64,000 nucleotides of DNA, from NCBI RefSeq assembly GCF_047675955.1, contig NC_132904.1, positions 87,673,447 through 87,737,446 on the forward strand, in the 5' to 3' direction. Source of the stretch: Chlorocebus sabaeus. Its lineage: Eukaryota; Chordata; Mammalia; Primates; Cercopithecidae. Positions 11,501-22,659 of this stretch are shown piece after piece; position 1 is the stretch's first letter, and the number at the start of each line of letters is the position of its first letter. Position numbers and translations under genes: made by a program. The notes beneath the pieces were generated by a model that was not told the DNA's origin, did no database searches, and worked only from the letters and a program-made list of their open reading frames with translations.

Positions 11501-12375
11501 TCAAGACATAGGCATGGGCAAGGACTTCATGTCTAAAACACCAAAAGCAACGGCAGCAAAAGCCAAAATTGACAAATGGGATCTAATGAAACTAAAGAGC
11601 TTCTGCACAGCAAAAGAAACTACCATCAGAGTGAACAGGCAACCTACAGAATGGGAGAAAATGTTTGCAATCTACTCATCTGACAAAGGGCTAATATCCA
11701 GAACCTACAAAGAGCTCAAACAAATTTACAAGAAAAAAACAAACAACCCCATCAAAAAGTGGGCAAAGGATATGAACAGATATTTCTCAAAAGAAGACAT
11801 TCATACAGCCAACAGACACATGAAAAAATGCTCATCATCACTGGCCATCAGGAAATGCAAATTAAAACCACAATGAGATACCATCTCACACCAGTTAGAA
11901 TGGCGATCATTAAAAAGTCAGGAAACAACAGGTGCTGGAGAGGATGTGGAGAAATAGGAACACTTTTACACTGTTGGTGGGATTGTAAACTAGTTCAACC
12001 ATTATGGAAAACAGTATGGCGATTCCTCAAGGATCTAGAACTAGATGTACCATATGACCCAGCCATCCCATTACTGGGTATATATACCCAAAGGATTCTA
12101 AATCATGCTGCTATAAAGACACATGCACACGTATGTTTATTGCGACACTATTCACAATAGCAAAGTCTTGGAATCAACCCAAATGTCCATCAGTGACAGA
12201 CTAGATTAAGAAAATGTGGCACATATACACCATGGAATACTATGCAGCCATAAAAAAGGATGAGTTTGTGTCCTTTGTAGGGACATGGATGCAGCTGGAA
12301 ACCATCATTCTTAGCAAACTATCACAAGAACAGAAAACCAAACACCGCATGTTCTCACTCATAGGTGGGAACTGA
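8548..12375 (+). pseudogene. L1 ORF2 (endonuclease/reverse transcriptase), inactivated
   Basis: ORF2p nicks target DNA and reverse-transcribes L1 RNA. The N-terminal frame (8548-9402, 284 aa) is the endonuclease, with N14, E43, D145, N147, D205, D229 and H230 all in place. CAG became TAG at 9400-9402 (codon 285), and one G is missing near 9424. The next frame (9426-11876) covers the reverse transcriptase with an intact FADD box (10644-10655). One A is missing near 11852 ('atcaggaaatg'). The frame then shifts and carries the cysteine motif CWRGC...HCWWDC near 11933-11990. A TA duplication near 12079-12086 shifts it again, and TGG became TAG at 12202-12204. The normal stop is at 12373-12375. 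Five lesions in all, with little other decay. Confidence 0.95.
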
Positions 12376-12432
12376 ACAATGAGATCACGTGGACTCGGGA
12401 AGGGGAACATCACACACCATAGGGCCTATCAT

Positions 12433-12453
12433 GGGGATGGGGGAGGGGGAAGG
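12433..12453 (+). other. L1 3'UTR polypurine tract (G-quadruplex motif)
   Basis: Runs of G separated by one or two A/T bases fit the four-run G-quadruplex pattern known from the L1 3'UTR. The minus-strand L1PA fragment has the matching C-rich tract near 2925-2944. Confidence 0.8.
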
Positions 12454-12484
12454 GATTGCATTGGGAGTTATACCTGATATAAAT

Positions 12485-12520
12485 GACGAGTTGATGGGTG
12501 CTGACGAGTTGATGGGTGCA
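12485..12520 (+). repeat. Tandem 18-bp duplication in L1PA 3'UTR
   Basis: Two units beginning 'gacgagttgatgggtgc' lie back to back (12485-12502 and 12503-12520), differing in the last base. The same doubled unit occurs reversed near 2866-2901 in the other L1PA copy, so it belongs to the source subfamily and did not arise at this locus. Confidence 0.85.
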
Positions 12521-12633
12521 GCACACCAACATGGCACAAGTATACATATGTAACAAACCTGCACGTTATGCACATGTACCCTAGAACTTAAAGTATAATA
12601 ATAATAAAATCTTTTTGAACAAAAAAAAAAAAA

Positions 12634-12649
12634 GAAAATCTCAATCTTT
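12634..12649. repeat. Target-site duplication, right copy (L1PA)
   Basis: Exact 16-bp match to 6426-6441, directly after the A-tail. Confidence 0.97.
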
Positions 12650-12776
12650 CGAAATAAAAGCCAGATAATTAAAACGTTATATAGAACAACCCTTTTCCTG
12701 ATAGAATATAAAAACAAAGCAATCACGTTTTTTATCAACCTATCATTGATTTAGTACAATCCTGATATTCAATGTC

Positions 12777-12935
12777 TATGTCCTTTCTTTCCTTCTTTAT
12801 TTCCTCTTGTCTTCCTTCCTTCCTTCCCTCTCTCTCTTTCTTTCTTCTCTCTCCCTCTCTCTTTCTCTCTCTCCCCTTGTTTTTTTGCTTTCTTGCTTTC
12901 CTTGCTTTTCTTGCTTTCTTGCTTTTTGAGTGTGG
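12777..12935. repeat. Pyrimidine-rich tract (TTCC/CT/TTGC)
   Basis: About 160 bases almost entirely C and T, moving from TTCC units through CT runs to 'tttcttgc' units. The complementary strand gives open frames of K, R and E repeats that are low-complexity artefacts. Confidence 0.9.
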
Positions 12936-12959
12936 GGTATAGAGTAGGGTACAGAGATA

Positions 12960-15084
12960 CAAGCATGGTTAAAGGTAAAGGGCATTAGAGTTCTTTATCT
13001 CATGACCCTTACACAGCCAGAAATTTCAAGTAATAATGTAATCATGGTAGTATAGGAATATTTTTATATAAAATAATATCAGAGTAATTCTTATACATAG
13101 AGACGAGATTTCTGCACATTTTCAATCTTCTGAATTTCTGCAACTGCGGTGATCATTAAAGAGTGGCTTTTGTCATATGCTTTGCTTCCTTGTCACCTCA
13201 GAACTCAACTCTTTGACCTCTGGTATCCTGTTTGGTGTTCTGATCACTGGGTGCCTTGAGGTCAAGCAGCTTTTCTATAGCACATGTTTTTACTGGGATA
13301 AGTCTTTTAGATCCACAAATGTAATTGACGTCTCTCTCTAAAGACTTCTAAATCAAGGAAAACATTTTAAAAGAAAACAAAACAAACTTTGCCAATATAA
13401 CTAAAAATAGACAAAAAGCACTTTTCCATTCATTCCTCTTAATATCTCAACTCTATTATATAGCTTTTGAGAAAAGACACATAAGAAAATCTGTAATACT
13501 TAATATATTTTCATTGTAAATGCAAAAAATAGACATGTGTGCTAAGAGGGAAAAAAGGAACACTTGCTTTAGTGTTTAAATGCCAGGCCCCAATTTCAGA
13601 TTTGAAGATAACCCTAGGAAAGCACTGATTGACATCAATTATTAGAGCACCAGGCAGTGGTGAGTGGTTTCAGCCAGATTCAATCTTTGACTGAGCTGCA
13701 GAGTCCAATCTGTTATTTGTTCATTTATTTTTTAATTACAGATAGACCCTTTCGAAGAACAGATTGACCTGTGACCTGATGATATCCCATGGTCTGATTC
13801 ATTCTTTGTAGATTCATATTGCTAGAATCATCTGAGTGACATATCAGACTCCAGGTCAATAGGTTTTTGTCAAATAACTCTCTTGGAAATTACTTAGGAC
13901 TGCTAATATTTCCAATCCTTATGTAAGCAGTTCATTTAGCATTATGTCAAATTATTTCAGCTTCTTTTCTTTGATTGATGTATATCATTATGTTTCACTT
14001 AATAGATGCTTCAAATAACAAAGGTATCTAATGTGTTTATAAAAAGGTTTTTGAAAGAATTCCTTATTTTCTACTTCTGTCCCACTCTAGCACATCCTGG
14101 ATTACTGCCTGGAATACTCTTCACTAAACTGCCATCGCTGCTGTCTCTTAGATTATGATGCGGATTATTACCAGTATTATTCTCCTCTTCACTGACACTG
14201 TTATAAACAGGCATAGATTTATTACCATTGAATCTCACTAGCTTTTAGCATTTCAGATCTCAACTCCAGTTTATCCTAGCTGTTATTGCCGTCTATTCAC
14301 TTTAAGGTATAGATTCTATGGTAGTTCTCCCTTAATAAGCAATTCCAAATGTCACATAGTATCTAACATTTACATTCATACACAGTAGACAATCAAGTGA
14401 CTTTAGGCTCAATTACTAATGATAAAGTAAGTATTTACAAGTAGGCAAATGTGTAAATATATCTCATCATTGAATTATTCCAGTAATGCTGACTTTGGGA
14501 TACTGCAGATTCATTTTAACCATTTCAAGTCAAACTCTCTTTTTAAGAAGAAATATTGGGTATTATTGAACTTCTTCCCAAAGTGTAACTTTTTTCATCC
14601 CCTCACTGTCAAATATTCGACCAGTGTCAGGAAATACACAACCACAGAGTCAGCCTAAATTTTCACCCATGCTCCTCTTCCCAACATGGGAGCCCTTCTT
14701 ATACTGGAAAAAATAAATGCTGTGAGAGAAATACAGCATAGGATACTATTTACAGACACATACATATGAAAAAATATATATGATTTTGATAAACAGTGTT
14801 AGTTGTGATCTAGAATGCTACCAAATAAATATATTTTATATTAATATTTTAAAAGTCATGAAATAAAGATATTCACTACCTCCTCACACTTCATAAACAT
14901 CCCTGAGTTAGTAACCGCTACCTAGTATCACCCTACACTACACCTACATTATTTTCTATGAGTAGTAAGTGGGGAAGGGATAGAACTGAAAGAGAGTCAC
15001 TTGACGAAGAAAGCAAGAAGGCATACAAGAAAAGTGAACAAAGTAGAAAACCAGCTGAAATGTTCAAAGAAAGAGAATTTTACA
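12960..15084. other. No recognisable gene or repeat
   Basis: Mixed AT-rich sequence. A weak L2-like patch may lie near 14090-14200 ('cacatcctggattactgcc'), but I would not assign it. No RNA gene or coding frame is seen. Confidence 0.5.
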
Positions 15085-15260
15085 GAATGCTGATATTGTG
15101 CTGAGCACTGTATTAAACATTTCACACAATATCAAGTTTAATTTTCATGAATAATAAGATATTATTATGTACAATGTATAAAAGAGGAAACTGAGGTTTC
15201 AAGATGTTTAACCACTTTTTCAACCTAAAATTAGGAAGTGAAAGGCTGGTTTATACTCTT
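15085..15260 (+). mobile_element. MIR SINE
   Basis: 'attgtgctgagcactgtattaaacatttcacacaatatc' followed by 'aaagaggaaactgaggtttcaagatgtttaacca' keeps the MIR core order (AGCACT...ACAT...GAGGAAACTGAGG...TTAA). It is diverged, as expected for this old SINE. Confidence 0.75.
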
Positions 15261-15329
15261 ACAATTCACTAATACACTCACTTGTAAATTTCAGGACAGT
15301 CCATGAAGTATAGGTACTCAATAAATATT

Positions 15330-16465
15330 ATTCATTTTCCTTTCGTGACATACATATAGTCTGTTAACATACATGCTTATTGTATAAAATCTTCTAATGC
15401 CTCAAAGACACCTAAAAGTAAGTGCAATTTTATACATTCCTACATGATTACCTATCTGCCTTTCCACAACTCTAAATACCTCTGTAATGTCTGAAATTAA
15501 TACATGCAAAATGTTAACACTAAGAAGTGTGAAACTTGTTAACTGAACTTTTTTTGCTTTCAGTTTGAAAACAATGTAAGTTGTCTTTAGCAAGATTCTC
15601 CACCAAGACACGCTTACAAAATATGTTTTGCTAAGCAGTTAAAATTTAAATTCCCTTATTTTATTCTTGCTCAAAATTAGTTGCCCGATAAAATACGATG
15701 ACTGCAATGGAGGTGTTAAGCACACTTGGTTTATACTAAAGGGTTGAGGATAAAATCAGGCCCAGGGATCTGTTCTTAAGAATATAAATTATATGTGTTC
15801 TGATCTACAGCAAATTCTATAAAAAGCCTTAGAAGCACAGCTATTAAATGATTAAAAAGGTCTTTTTCAATAGGGCCAGAACCTACTCGCATGGGGCCCA
15901 CTCTCTTCCTACATCTTAATGACTCAGGAACCTTAACATTGTTTCAAAGCTCACAGTAGCCCATTTTCTATATTTTGTGTTTCTTAAAAGCATGGATTGT
16001 CTGAAGTAATGTTGTTTCAAAGGTAGGAACTACAAGAGTTTTGCTGGTTATCAATAAGTATTAATTTAACATTAAATTTGTGATTTTAGGAGTCCTTCAG
16101 TTTTCATCTAATTCAGATGCATTACTAATTAGTATCACTAAGGCTTTTCCAGAACTCTTTTAGTGAGAAAAAAAATAAAAGTGGAATACAATTTTATAAT
16201 TATTCTCCCTTTTTATATGGGATCTGGCTCCATAATTCTTTTAACCATCATTAGCCGTAGGTCTGCAATATTTAACAACAAATAATAATAAAAAAACAGT
16301 ATACATTCTGGAAATAGAAACACCTGGTATTTATTTCAAGCTTTTCTCTTCTTAGCTAAGTAACAAGATAAAGTAAATAAGTGGATAACCTTAGAAAAAG
16401 TAGTTACTTAGATTAATTTTACTTTATCTAATTAAAATTTTTCTTATTATAAAAGTGGCAAAACA
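15330..16465. other. No recognisable gene or repeat
   Basis: AT-rich, with only short scattered open frames and no family motif. Confidence 0.5.
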
Positions 16466-16466
16466 G

Positions 16467-16788
16467 GGCCGGGTGTAGTGGCTTAGGCCTGTAATCCCAG
16501 CACTTTGGGAGGCTGAGGCAGGCAGATCACGAGGTCAAGAGATCAACACCATCCTGTCCAACATGATGAAATCCCATCTCTACTAAAAATACAAAAATTT
16601 GCTGGGCATAGTGGTGTGCGCCTGTAGTCCCAGTTACTCGGGAGACTGAGGCAGGAGAATTGCTTGAACCCGGGAAGCAGAGGTTGCAGTGAGCTGAGAT
16701 GGCGCCACTGCACTCCAGCCTGGGTGACAGAGCAAGACTCCATCTCAAAAAAAAACTAAAAATAAAAAAAAAAAAAATTAAAAAAAAG
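16467..16788 (+). mobile_element. Alu SINE, AluSc-like
   Basis: A complete dimeric Alu running from 'ggccgggtgtagtggctta' through 'cacgaggtcaagagatc' and 'accatcctgtccaacatg' to a mixed A/T-containing tail. Those two diagnostic stretches fit AluSc. Minus-strand open frames across it (96 and 66 aa) are translations of the Alu and not genes. Flanks show only an imperfect duplication (around 'agtggcaaaa'). Confidence 0.93.
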
Positions 16789-16789
16789 G

Positions 16790-17527
16790 AGTGGGGGCAA
16801 AATAAAGCCCGCCTCACAGTTTGATTAATATATATATATTTTTAAAGGAAGTTGTGCATATAAATATGTGTAATGCCTGGCGCAGAAATAGCATTTCTGA
16901 CTAACTCTCACTCTATCCTATATAAAAGCTCTTGGAATACTTGAAGAAGGATGCGATGTTACCGTATTTCTTCTAATCTTTAAATTTCTCAGGTTCTTCA
17001 ATTATCGCCAATATAACATGGTTCCTAGATTCCACATTATTCTCTATGCATTCCAGAGTGACGATGAAATTATAAAAATGTGAAGCCCAGAGCAGAACAT
17101 AGTACTCCAAACATGGTATGACTAAAACAGATCATAGTGGGACTCTTTGTTCCCTTTGCTGAACTGCAAAATGCTATAAATTCACACTTAATTTGCATTA
17201 ATGTTTTACCACTAGTATCACATTGAAATCCCAAGATTTCTATCAATTTTAAGCCTTACTTGTTCAACTTATATAACTGATTTTTTCACTTAAATGCAGT
17301 ATTACTACTTATTTAACTTATTTACTACATTTAAACCATCATCTCAGCACCTTAAAGTTATTTTTGATTCTATGTCAACATAAAAAAATTGAGTTTCATC
17401 TTTTTGTCTTGCTTTCTTATATTAATAAAATATAATGACACTAATATTGGCCATTCAATTTTCTGTTATAGGCATCTCAAATGTGCCACTCCCAGCATTT
17501 CCCCTAGAACTTCTCCTTTTGTGTACT
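16790..17527. other. No recognisable gene or repeat
   Basis: AT-rich sequence between AluSc and MER1. I see nothing assignable. Confidence 0.5.
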
Positions 17528-17535
17528 CTCTAAAC

Positions 17536-18049
17536 GAGGGGTTCCCAACCCACAAGCCACGGACCAATATTAGGAACCAGGTCACACAGCAGGAGGTGAG
17601 CAGCGGGCAAAGGAGCAAAGCTTCATTTGTATTTACAGCCCTTCCCCTTCACTTGTGTTATTATGTGAGCTCTGCCTCCTGTCAGATCAGCAGTGGCAGG
17701 AGATTCTCATAGGAGTGCAAACCCTATTGTGAACTGTGCATGCAAGGGATCTAGGTTGCGTGTTCCATATGAATCTAATGCCTAAAAATCTGTCACAGTC
17801 TCCCATCAGCCCCAGATGGGACCATTTACATCTAGTTGCAGGAAAACAAGTTCAGGGCTCCCACTGATTCTACATTATGGTGAGTTGTTTAATATTTTCA
17901 TTATATTTTACCATGAAATAATAATAGAAATACAGTGCACAATAATGTAATATGCTTGAATCACCCTGAAATCATACACTTACTCCATCTATGGAAAAAT
18001 TGTCTTCCACAAAACTGGTCCCTGGTACCAAAATGGTTGGGGATTGCTG
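17536..18049. mobile_element. MER1-type hAT-Charlie DNA transposon, complete
   Basis: A 514-bp non-autonomous element with inverted ends: left 'gaggggttcccaacc', right 'ggttggggattgctg'. It is flanked by a perfect 8-bp duplication 'ctctaaac' at 17528-17535 and 18050-18057, the size expected of hAT transposition. Internal phrases ('actggtccctggtaccaaaatgg', 'ccatcagccccagatgggacc') match MER1A-type sequence as I remember it. It was mobilised in trans by a hAT transposase and is now inert. Open frames in it are chance. Confidence 0.85.
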
Positions 18050-18307
18050 CTCTAAACTGTTGCAAGTACCTCTATATTTAGCAGCTTCATTATTTCACGT
18101 TTCCATACTTGCTCAACATATATTCTAAGGTTATTAGCAAATGTCTCATTGAAATCAAGGTGCACATCACCCATTGAATAAATCACTATATTATCAGATG
18201 TAAAAAATAAAGGACATGAAATTTATATGAAACACTCTCTTATTAATCAACCTAAATATTGCCACTTGGAGTTCACAAATGTTTAACAATTTGTTGTTTG
18301 CTGCTTT

Positions 18308-18318
18308 CTTTTCTTTTT

Positions 18319-18350
<32 letters not shown>

Positions 18351-18641
18351 TTGAGACAGGATCTCTGTCACCCAGGCTGGAGTGTAGTGGTGCAATCATG
18401 GCTCACTGCAGCCTTGACCCCCTGAGCTAAGGCAATCCTTCTGCCTCAGACTCCCAAGTAGCTGGGGCACAGGTGAGCTTTTCCATGTCCAGCTAATTTT
18501 TTAATGTTTTTTTTTTTTTTTTTTGTAGAGATGGAGTCTCATTGTTTTGTCCAGGCTGGTTTCCAACTCATTTACTTAAGCATTTCTCCCACTTTGGCCT
18601 CCTCAAGTGCTGAAAACGGGCATGAGCCACTGTTCCTGGCC
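18308..18641 (-). mobile_element. Alu SINE, AluJ-like
   Basis: Reversed Alu beginning with a T-rich tail (18308-18352) and then 'gagacaggatctctgtcacccaggctgg'. A long internal T run (about 18508-18524) is the expanded middle A-stretch between monomers. High divergence ('ccttgaccccctgagctaaggcaatcc') points to AluJ. Confidence 0.88.
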
Positions 18642-18649
18642 AATGTTTA

Positions 18650-19505
18650 TCAATTAATTACCTTTTTAAAGATACATCATAGAATGTTTGCCGGGGATCA
18701 ATATTAGGTTTAAAGCTTGGTGTCTAGGTTGTCTATTTACTAGTGGTCAAACCTTGGATTTGTCACTTTACCTCTCCATAGATCTTTTTCAAATGAGAAT
18801 AAATAGCCTTATATTTTTGGAGGGAACCAAAATTTTTTATTATGTAAATGATATAGAAGAGTATATACAATAAATATCTAATATATGTTAGCTAATACTA
18901 TGAGAAATGGAGCTATAAATAGAATTTATTTTTTCTTTATACTCTAATGTATAATTAATAATTATAAACCATTTTTATAGAGCAAAGACAACTTTTAAAA
19001 ATTAAGATGTAGCAAACACAAGAACACAGTGACAAAACATAGTAAATTAAATAAATTAAAATACATATAAAAGCTTCACAACATAAAAGACAGTATAAAT
19101 TGAATTTGCATCCAATTAAAAGATCAATAGACACTTCACTGATCAATTTTTGCTGAAAAGAAGAACTTGAACAAAACTATAAATTGGAAAGTAAATTTAG
19201 AGCATAATTTGTGGAAGCTTTTGAATGTCAGGAGTTGTACATCGTACCTGATGGAATTAGGGAATGAGCATATGTTTTGAACCCAATAATACATTTGTGA
19301 GACAAATATTCATGTCAGGACACAGGAGCAGGGATGCCACATCACGTGTTGCAGCAGCCCACATGAGAGTAACTCACATCTATACTGAAAATGTCAGTAA
19401 TGAAAATTAGAGATCAACCTTCAGAGATATTTAAACTTAGACTCTATATCTTTTCACATAAGTATAGCAGAGTAAGGGAGTCTAAACAAGTAATACTTTT
19501 TAAAC
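18650..19505. other. No recognisable gene or repeat
   Basis: AT-rich and unassigned. Confidence 0.5.
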
Positions 19506-19509
19506 ATTT

Positions 19510-19630
19510 ATTAAGGAGTTTTCTAAGTGCCTTGCTAAGTTCTTTACATTGTTTGATACTTTAATCTTTATGAAACCTCTTTGATAGGAGTTATCTTCTT
19601 CATGTTGCTTAAAAGGAAACAGAGTCCTGT
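19510..19630 (+). mobile_element. MIR SINE, left part (split)
   Basis: 'tctaagtgccttgctaagttctttacattg' and 'ttaaaaggaaacagag' follow the MIR core order. The remainder appears after the MST LTR at about 20050-20145 ('actatgcagctaataagtgatggaactcag'). Confidence 0.65.
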
Positions 19631-20046
19631 GTTTTGGATGTGGTTTGTCACCTCCAAGACTCAAGTTGAGACTTGGTTTACAGTACACAAATGTTGGAAG
19701 CTGGGGCATAGCAGGAGATGTCTGGTCATGGCGTTGGGTCCCTCATGAATAGATCTATGCTGTGTCGCTTGAGTTCTTATTCTCATGGGAATGGATTAGT
19801 TGCCATGAGAGTGGATTGTTATAAAGTGTGCCCAGTTTGTAGTGTGTGTTTCTTTGCATACATTTGCTCACCTTTCTGCTTCTCTGTCATGTTGTGCTGC
19901 AGTATGGGCCTTCATCAGAAGTTGAGCAGATGCCAATACCATGCTCTTGGACTTTCCAGTCCCCAGAATCATAAACCAAGTAAGTTTCTTTTCTTTATAA
20001 GTTACCCAGTCTTGGGTATTCTGTTATAGCAACACAAAATGAACCA
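19631..20046 (+). mobile_element. MST-type MaLR solo LTR
   Basis: Starts 'ttggatgtggtttgtcacctcc', passes 'gggtccctcatgaatag' and 'atgctcttggactttccag', and ends 'ttctgttatagcaacacaaaatga', as in MST LTRs. The MIR on either side shows that it landed inside an older SINE. No internal MaLR sequence is present. Confidence 0.78.
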
Positions 20047-20049
20047 AAA

Positions 20050-20145
20050 AACAGACCCCTTGACAAATTTAGTATGTTGCTCTAGACTATGCAGCTAATA
20101 AGTGATGGAACTCAGAGGTAGCCCTGGACAATATGAATTAGGGGT
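20050..20145 (+). mobile_element. MIR SINE, right part (split)
   Basis: Continuation of the MIR at 19510-19630, same orientation, carrying the MIR 3' core ('gctctagactatgcagctaataagtgatgga'). Confidence 0.6.
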
Positions 20146-20149
20146 CTAG

Positions 20150-22030
20150 GAACTGTGTTTAATAAATTACTCAGCATATACCACTTCTTGACCCTGAGGA
20201 ACCAGATATAGTGGCTAAATGAATCCAACAAAGAAGGGCATCACAGGTGCTGCTTTGAGTAGGATAGTATAAATTTGTTTTGCACATCTTGATTTTAAGA
20301 TTTCAGTGTGCATCAAACCAGAATTTCCAATTTAGCAAATAAAAAATACATGATATCCAATTTAATTTGAATTTCAGATAAACAATGAGTTTTTAGTATA
20401 AGTATGTCCTGTGCAATATTTATCAAATGTTTATATTTAACAGTCCTGTATTTATTTCTGGCAACCCTAGTTCAAAGTGAATATGTATGATTGGTAGTTG
20501 GGAAATTAGCTTCAATGGTTTTAAGAATAACAAGGATTAGAACTATAAAGTTAGGTCTTGTTAGTTACTAAATTGCACATGGTGTAAAGGTCTTGTTGCC
20601 TGCCAGGCGCTGTGTTAGGTGCTGCGAAGAGGTGATAGTTGAAATCGATAGATAGATAGATAGATAGATAGATAGAATCCATGAATCAAAACATATAGCA
20701 AAAGCAAAGCAAGAAAGCAAATAGAGAAACACTGATTTTCAAAAACATGTTTAATGGGTAAGAAATGGCCACAAAATCGGAGGAAGAAAAGATATAAGGC
20801 TTGAAGCACAGGCAGAGTTGATATTCCATAAAATCTAGTGAGCATGTTGGCAGAGCCAAGTGCCTCATAATATTGATGAGGATAAGGCCCAAGAGAAGGT
20901 CATTGCAGTTGGAATTTATCTACTAAGGCAGATGGTTGCCTGAAGATAGTGACTCATTGTGCTGCTATGAACAAAATCTTGCAACATTAAATACATTTAC
21001 AACCGTAGCACATTTTTTTCTCTCCATAAATAAAACAATTATGAGATACTGGCTCTGATTATATGACTATGAAGGAACAGATCTGTAGAAAGTCAAGGAC
21101 GAAGATCAGTGATTTAAAAATAATTGCACTAGGAGCAAATATTTAAATTAGTGTGTTTCTGTTTGTTTTAATGCAGATGGACAGACAGAAAAACTAATGA
21201 AAGTTGATGAAGACATAGTGACTACAGAGTAAAGAAATCTAAAACTTATCTATATTAGTTTTCTATTATTGCATAACAAATATAACATATATTTAACATG
21301 TATTATATATATAACAAAATAACAAATAAAGAGGCTTAAAATAATTTCCATTTATAGCAATTTTAACTTTAACTTCTCTAACTTTAAATCCTTGAATGCA
21401 GGGGATTTGTCTAATAGAACACTCTGGTAAGACTCAACTGGAATCCTCATATGGGTAGTGATAATATTTATTGGGAAAGGGAAGGGGATTTACCCTTTCT
21501 TTAGAAAAATCATTATGCTATCATTAGAGATATTTTTAAACTATATCAGTATACCATATATGTTAAGTTAATTTCAATATTATTGTGTCATGAGAATTTT
21601 ATCTTAAGTACAATAATAGCTGCCATGGCTCACCAGGTAATAATACCTGAGATGTTCCCTGGCCACAAAGAATGAAATAAGATGATATGAACTGTCTACT
21701 TATTTGTGGTCTCCATTTTAAATTAGAGAAGGCAGGAAATAGTTTAAGAAAAGTAATTGTTACTATTTTGGGTTAGAGGAAAAATAACACAGTCTTAGTA
21801 CTTTACAGGATTGGTTTTGATATAAATTCAGATCTTTGTAAATATGTTTGCTTTTCTTTACAGGAGATGGTTTTAAAAGTCTAAGAAAATCCATACATAA
21901 CTAGAATTTATAAGACAGATGTTAGTAATTAAAGTACTGCAAAATTATTTGTTTAAAGAATGAGTTTCAAAAAATCATTAAAAATCCTAATCCTCATTCT
22001 ATGCTAAGTGTAAAATACTAATCACTGTTC
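20150..22030. other. Mostly unassigned sequence
   Basis: Contains a possible reversed L2 scrap near 20600 ('gccaggcgctgtgttaggtgctgcg') next to a GATA microsatellite. Near 21250-21470 there is a weak resemblance to a reversed LTR end ('ttagttttctattattgcataac'). No gene. Confidence 0.4.
20647..20676. repeat. (GATA)n microsatellite
   Basis: About 7.5 perfect GATA units. Confidence 0.97.
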
Positions 22031-22039
22031 TTATTAATA

Positions 22040-22101
22040 TGATAAGTAATCATTATTTATCATATGTGATTTACCAGATACGGGGCTGAAAATATGTGGG
22101 G

Positions 22102-22150
<49 letters not shown>

Positions 22151-22246
22151 ACTGTCATATCTATCTTATGAGATCAGTGTTGTTAACATTCTCATTTTAC
22201 AGTTGATGGAACTAGAGCTAAGAATAATTTAAATAACTTTCTCAAG
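22040..22246 (+). mobile_element. MIR SINE, left part, with (GT)n
   Basis: 'accagatacggggctga' then 'cattctcattttacagttgatggaactagag...ctttctcaag' follows the MIR order. A GT/GA microsatellite (22101-22150) has expanded inside it. The rest of the MIR lies after the MER2 at about 22588-22650 ('acacagctggtaaatagtgga'). Confidence 0.6.
22101..22150. repeat. (GT)n(GA)n microsatellite
   Basis: Nearly pure GT run followed by GA units. Confidence 0.97.
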
Positions 22247-22248
22247 TA

Positions 22249-22585
22249 GAGTCATGTGCCACTTAATGAGGGGGAAATGTTCTGAGATATGTACCATTAG
22301 GTGATTTTGTCATTGTGCAAACATCACAGATTTCACTTACACAAACCTAGATAATATAGCCTACTACACACCTAGGCTATATGGTATAGCCTATGGCTCC
22401 TAGGCTACAGACCTGTGCAGCATGTTACTGTACTGAATACTGGAGGTAACTGTAACACAGTAGTATCTGTGTATCTAAGCATAACTAAACATGGAAAAGG
22501 TATAGTCCAAAAACATTATTATAATTTCATAATACCACCATTATATATGTGGTCCACTGTTGGCCAAATATTGCTATGTGGCCTG
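22249..22585 (+). mobile_element. MER2 (Tigger-family DNA transposon)
   Basis: 'gagtcatgtgccacttaatga' matches the MER2 terminal repeat, and the body 'tagcctactacacacctaggctatatggtatagcc' is distinctive. TA dinucleotides flank it (22247-22248 and 22586-22587), as expected for Tc1/mariner-type insertion. Length of about 337 bp fits MER2. It splits a MIR. Confidence 0.85.
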
Positions 22586-22659
22586 TACAGAGCTAGTAAA
22601 CTATGTTTACTATTCCATGAATGTACACAGCTGGTAAATAGTGGAATTAATTTAAAGTC

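Larger units (their letters stand above)
6442..12633 (+). mobile_element. Near full-length L1PA LINE-1 retrotransposon
   Basis: A 6.19-kb element runs from a 5'UTR starting 'agcaagatggccgaatagg' to a 13-A tail at 12621-12633. It lacks only about ten bases of the usual L1PA 5' end. Order: 5'UTR (6442-7467), ORF1 (7468-8540, broken), ORF2 (8548-12375, broken), 3'UTR with a G-rich tract, A-tail. The perfect 16-bp duplication shows canonical target-primed insertion with no rearrangement. The 5'UTR keeps a segment of about 130 bp that is deleted in the youngest human L1s, and the 3'UTR has a tandem 18-bp repeat, so I place it among older L1PA subfamilies (roughly L1PA4 to L1PA8). It cannot be autonomous now. 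Exact subfamily was not computed. Confidence 0.97.

Noticed and set aside
12735..12985. Lys/Arg/Glu-rich minus-strand frames
   Set aside because: Complement of the pyrimidine tract; low complexity only.
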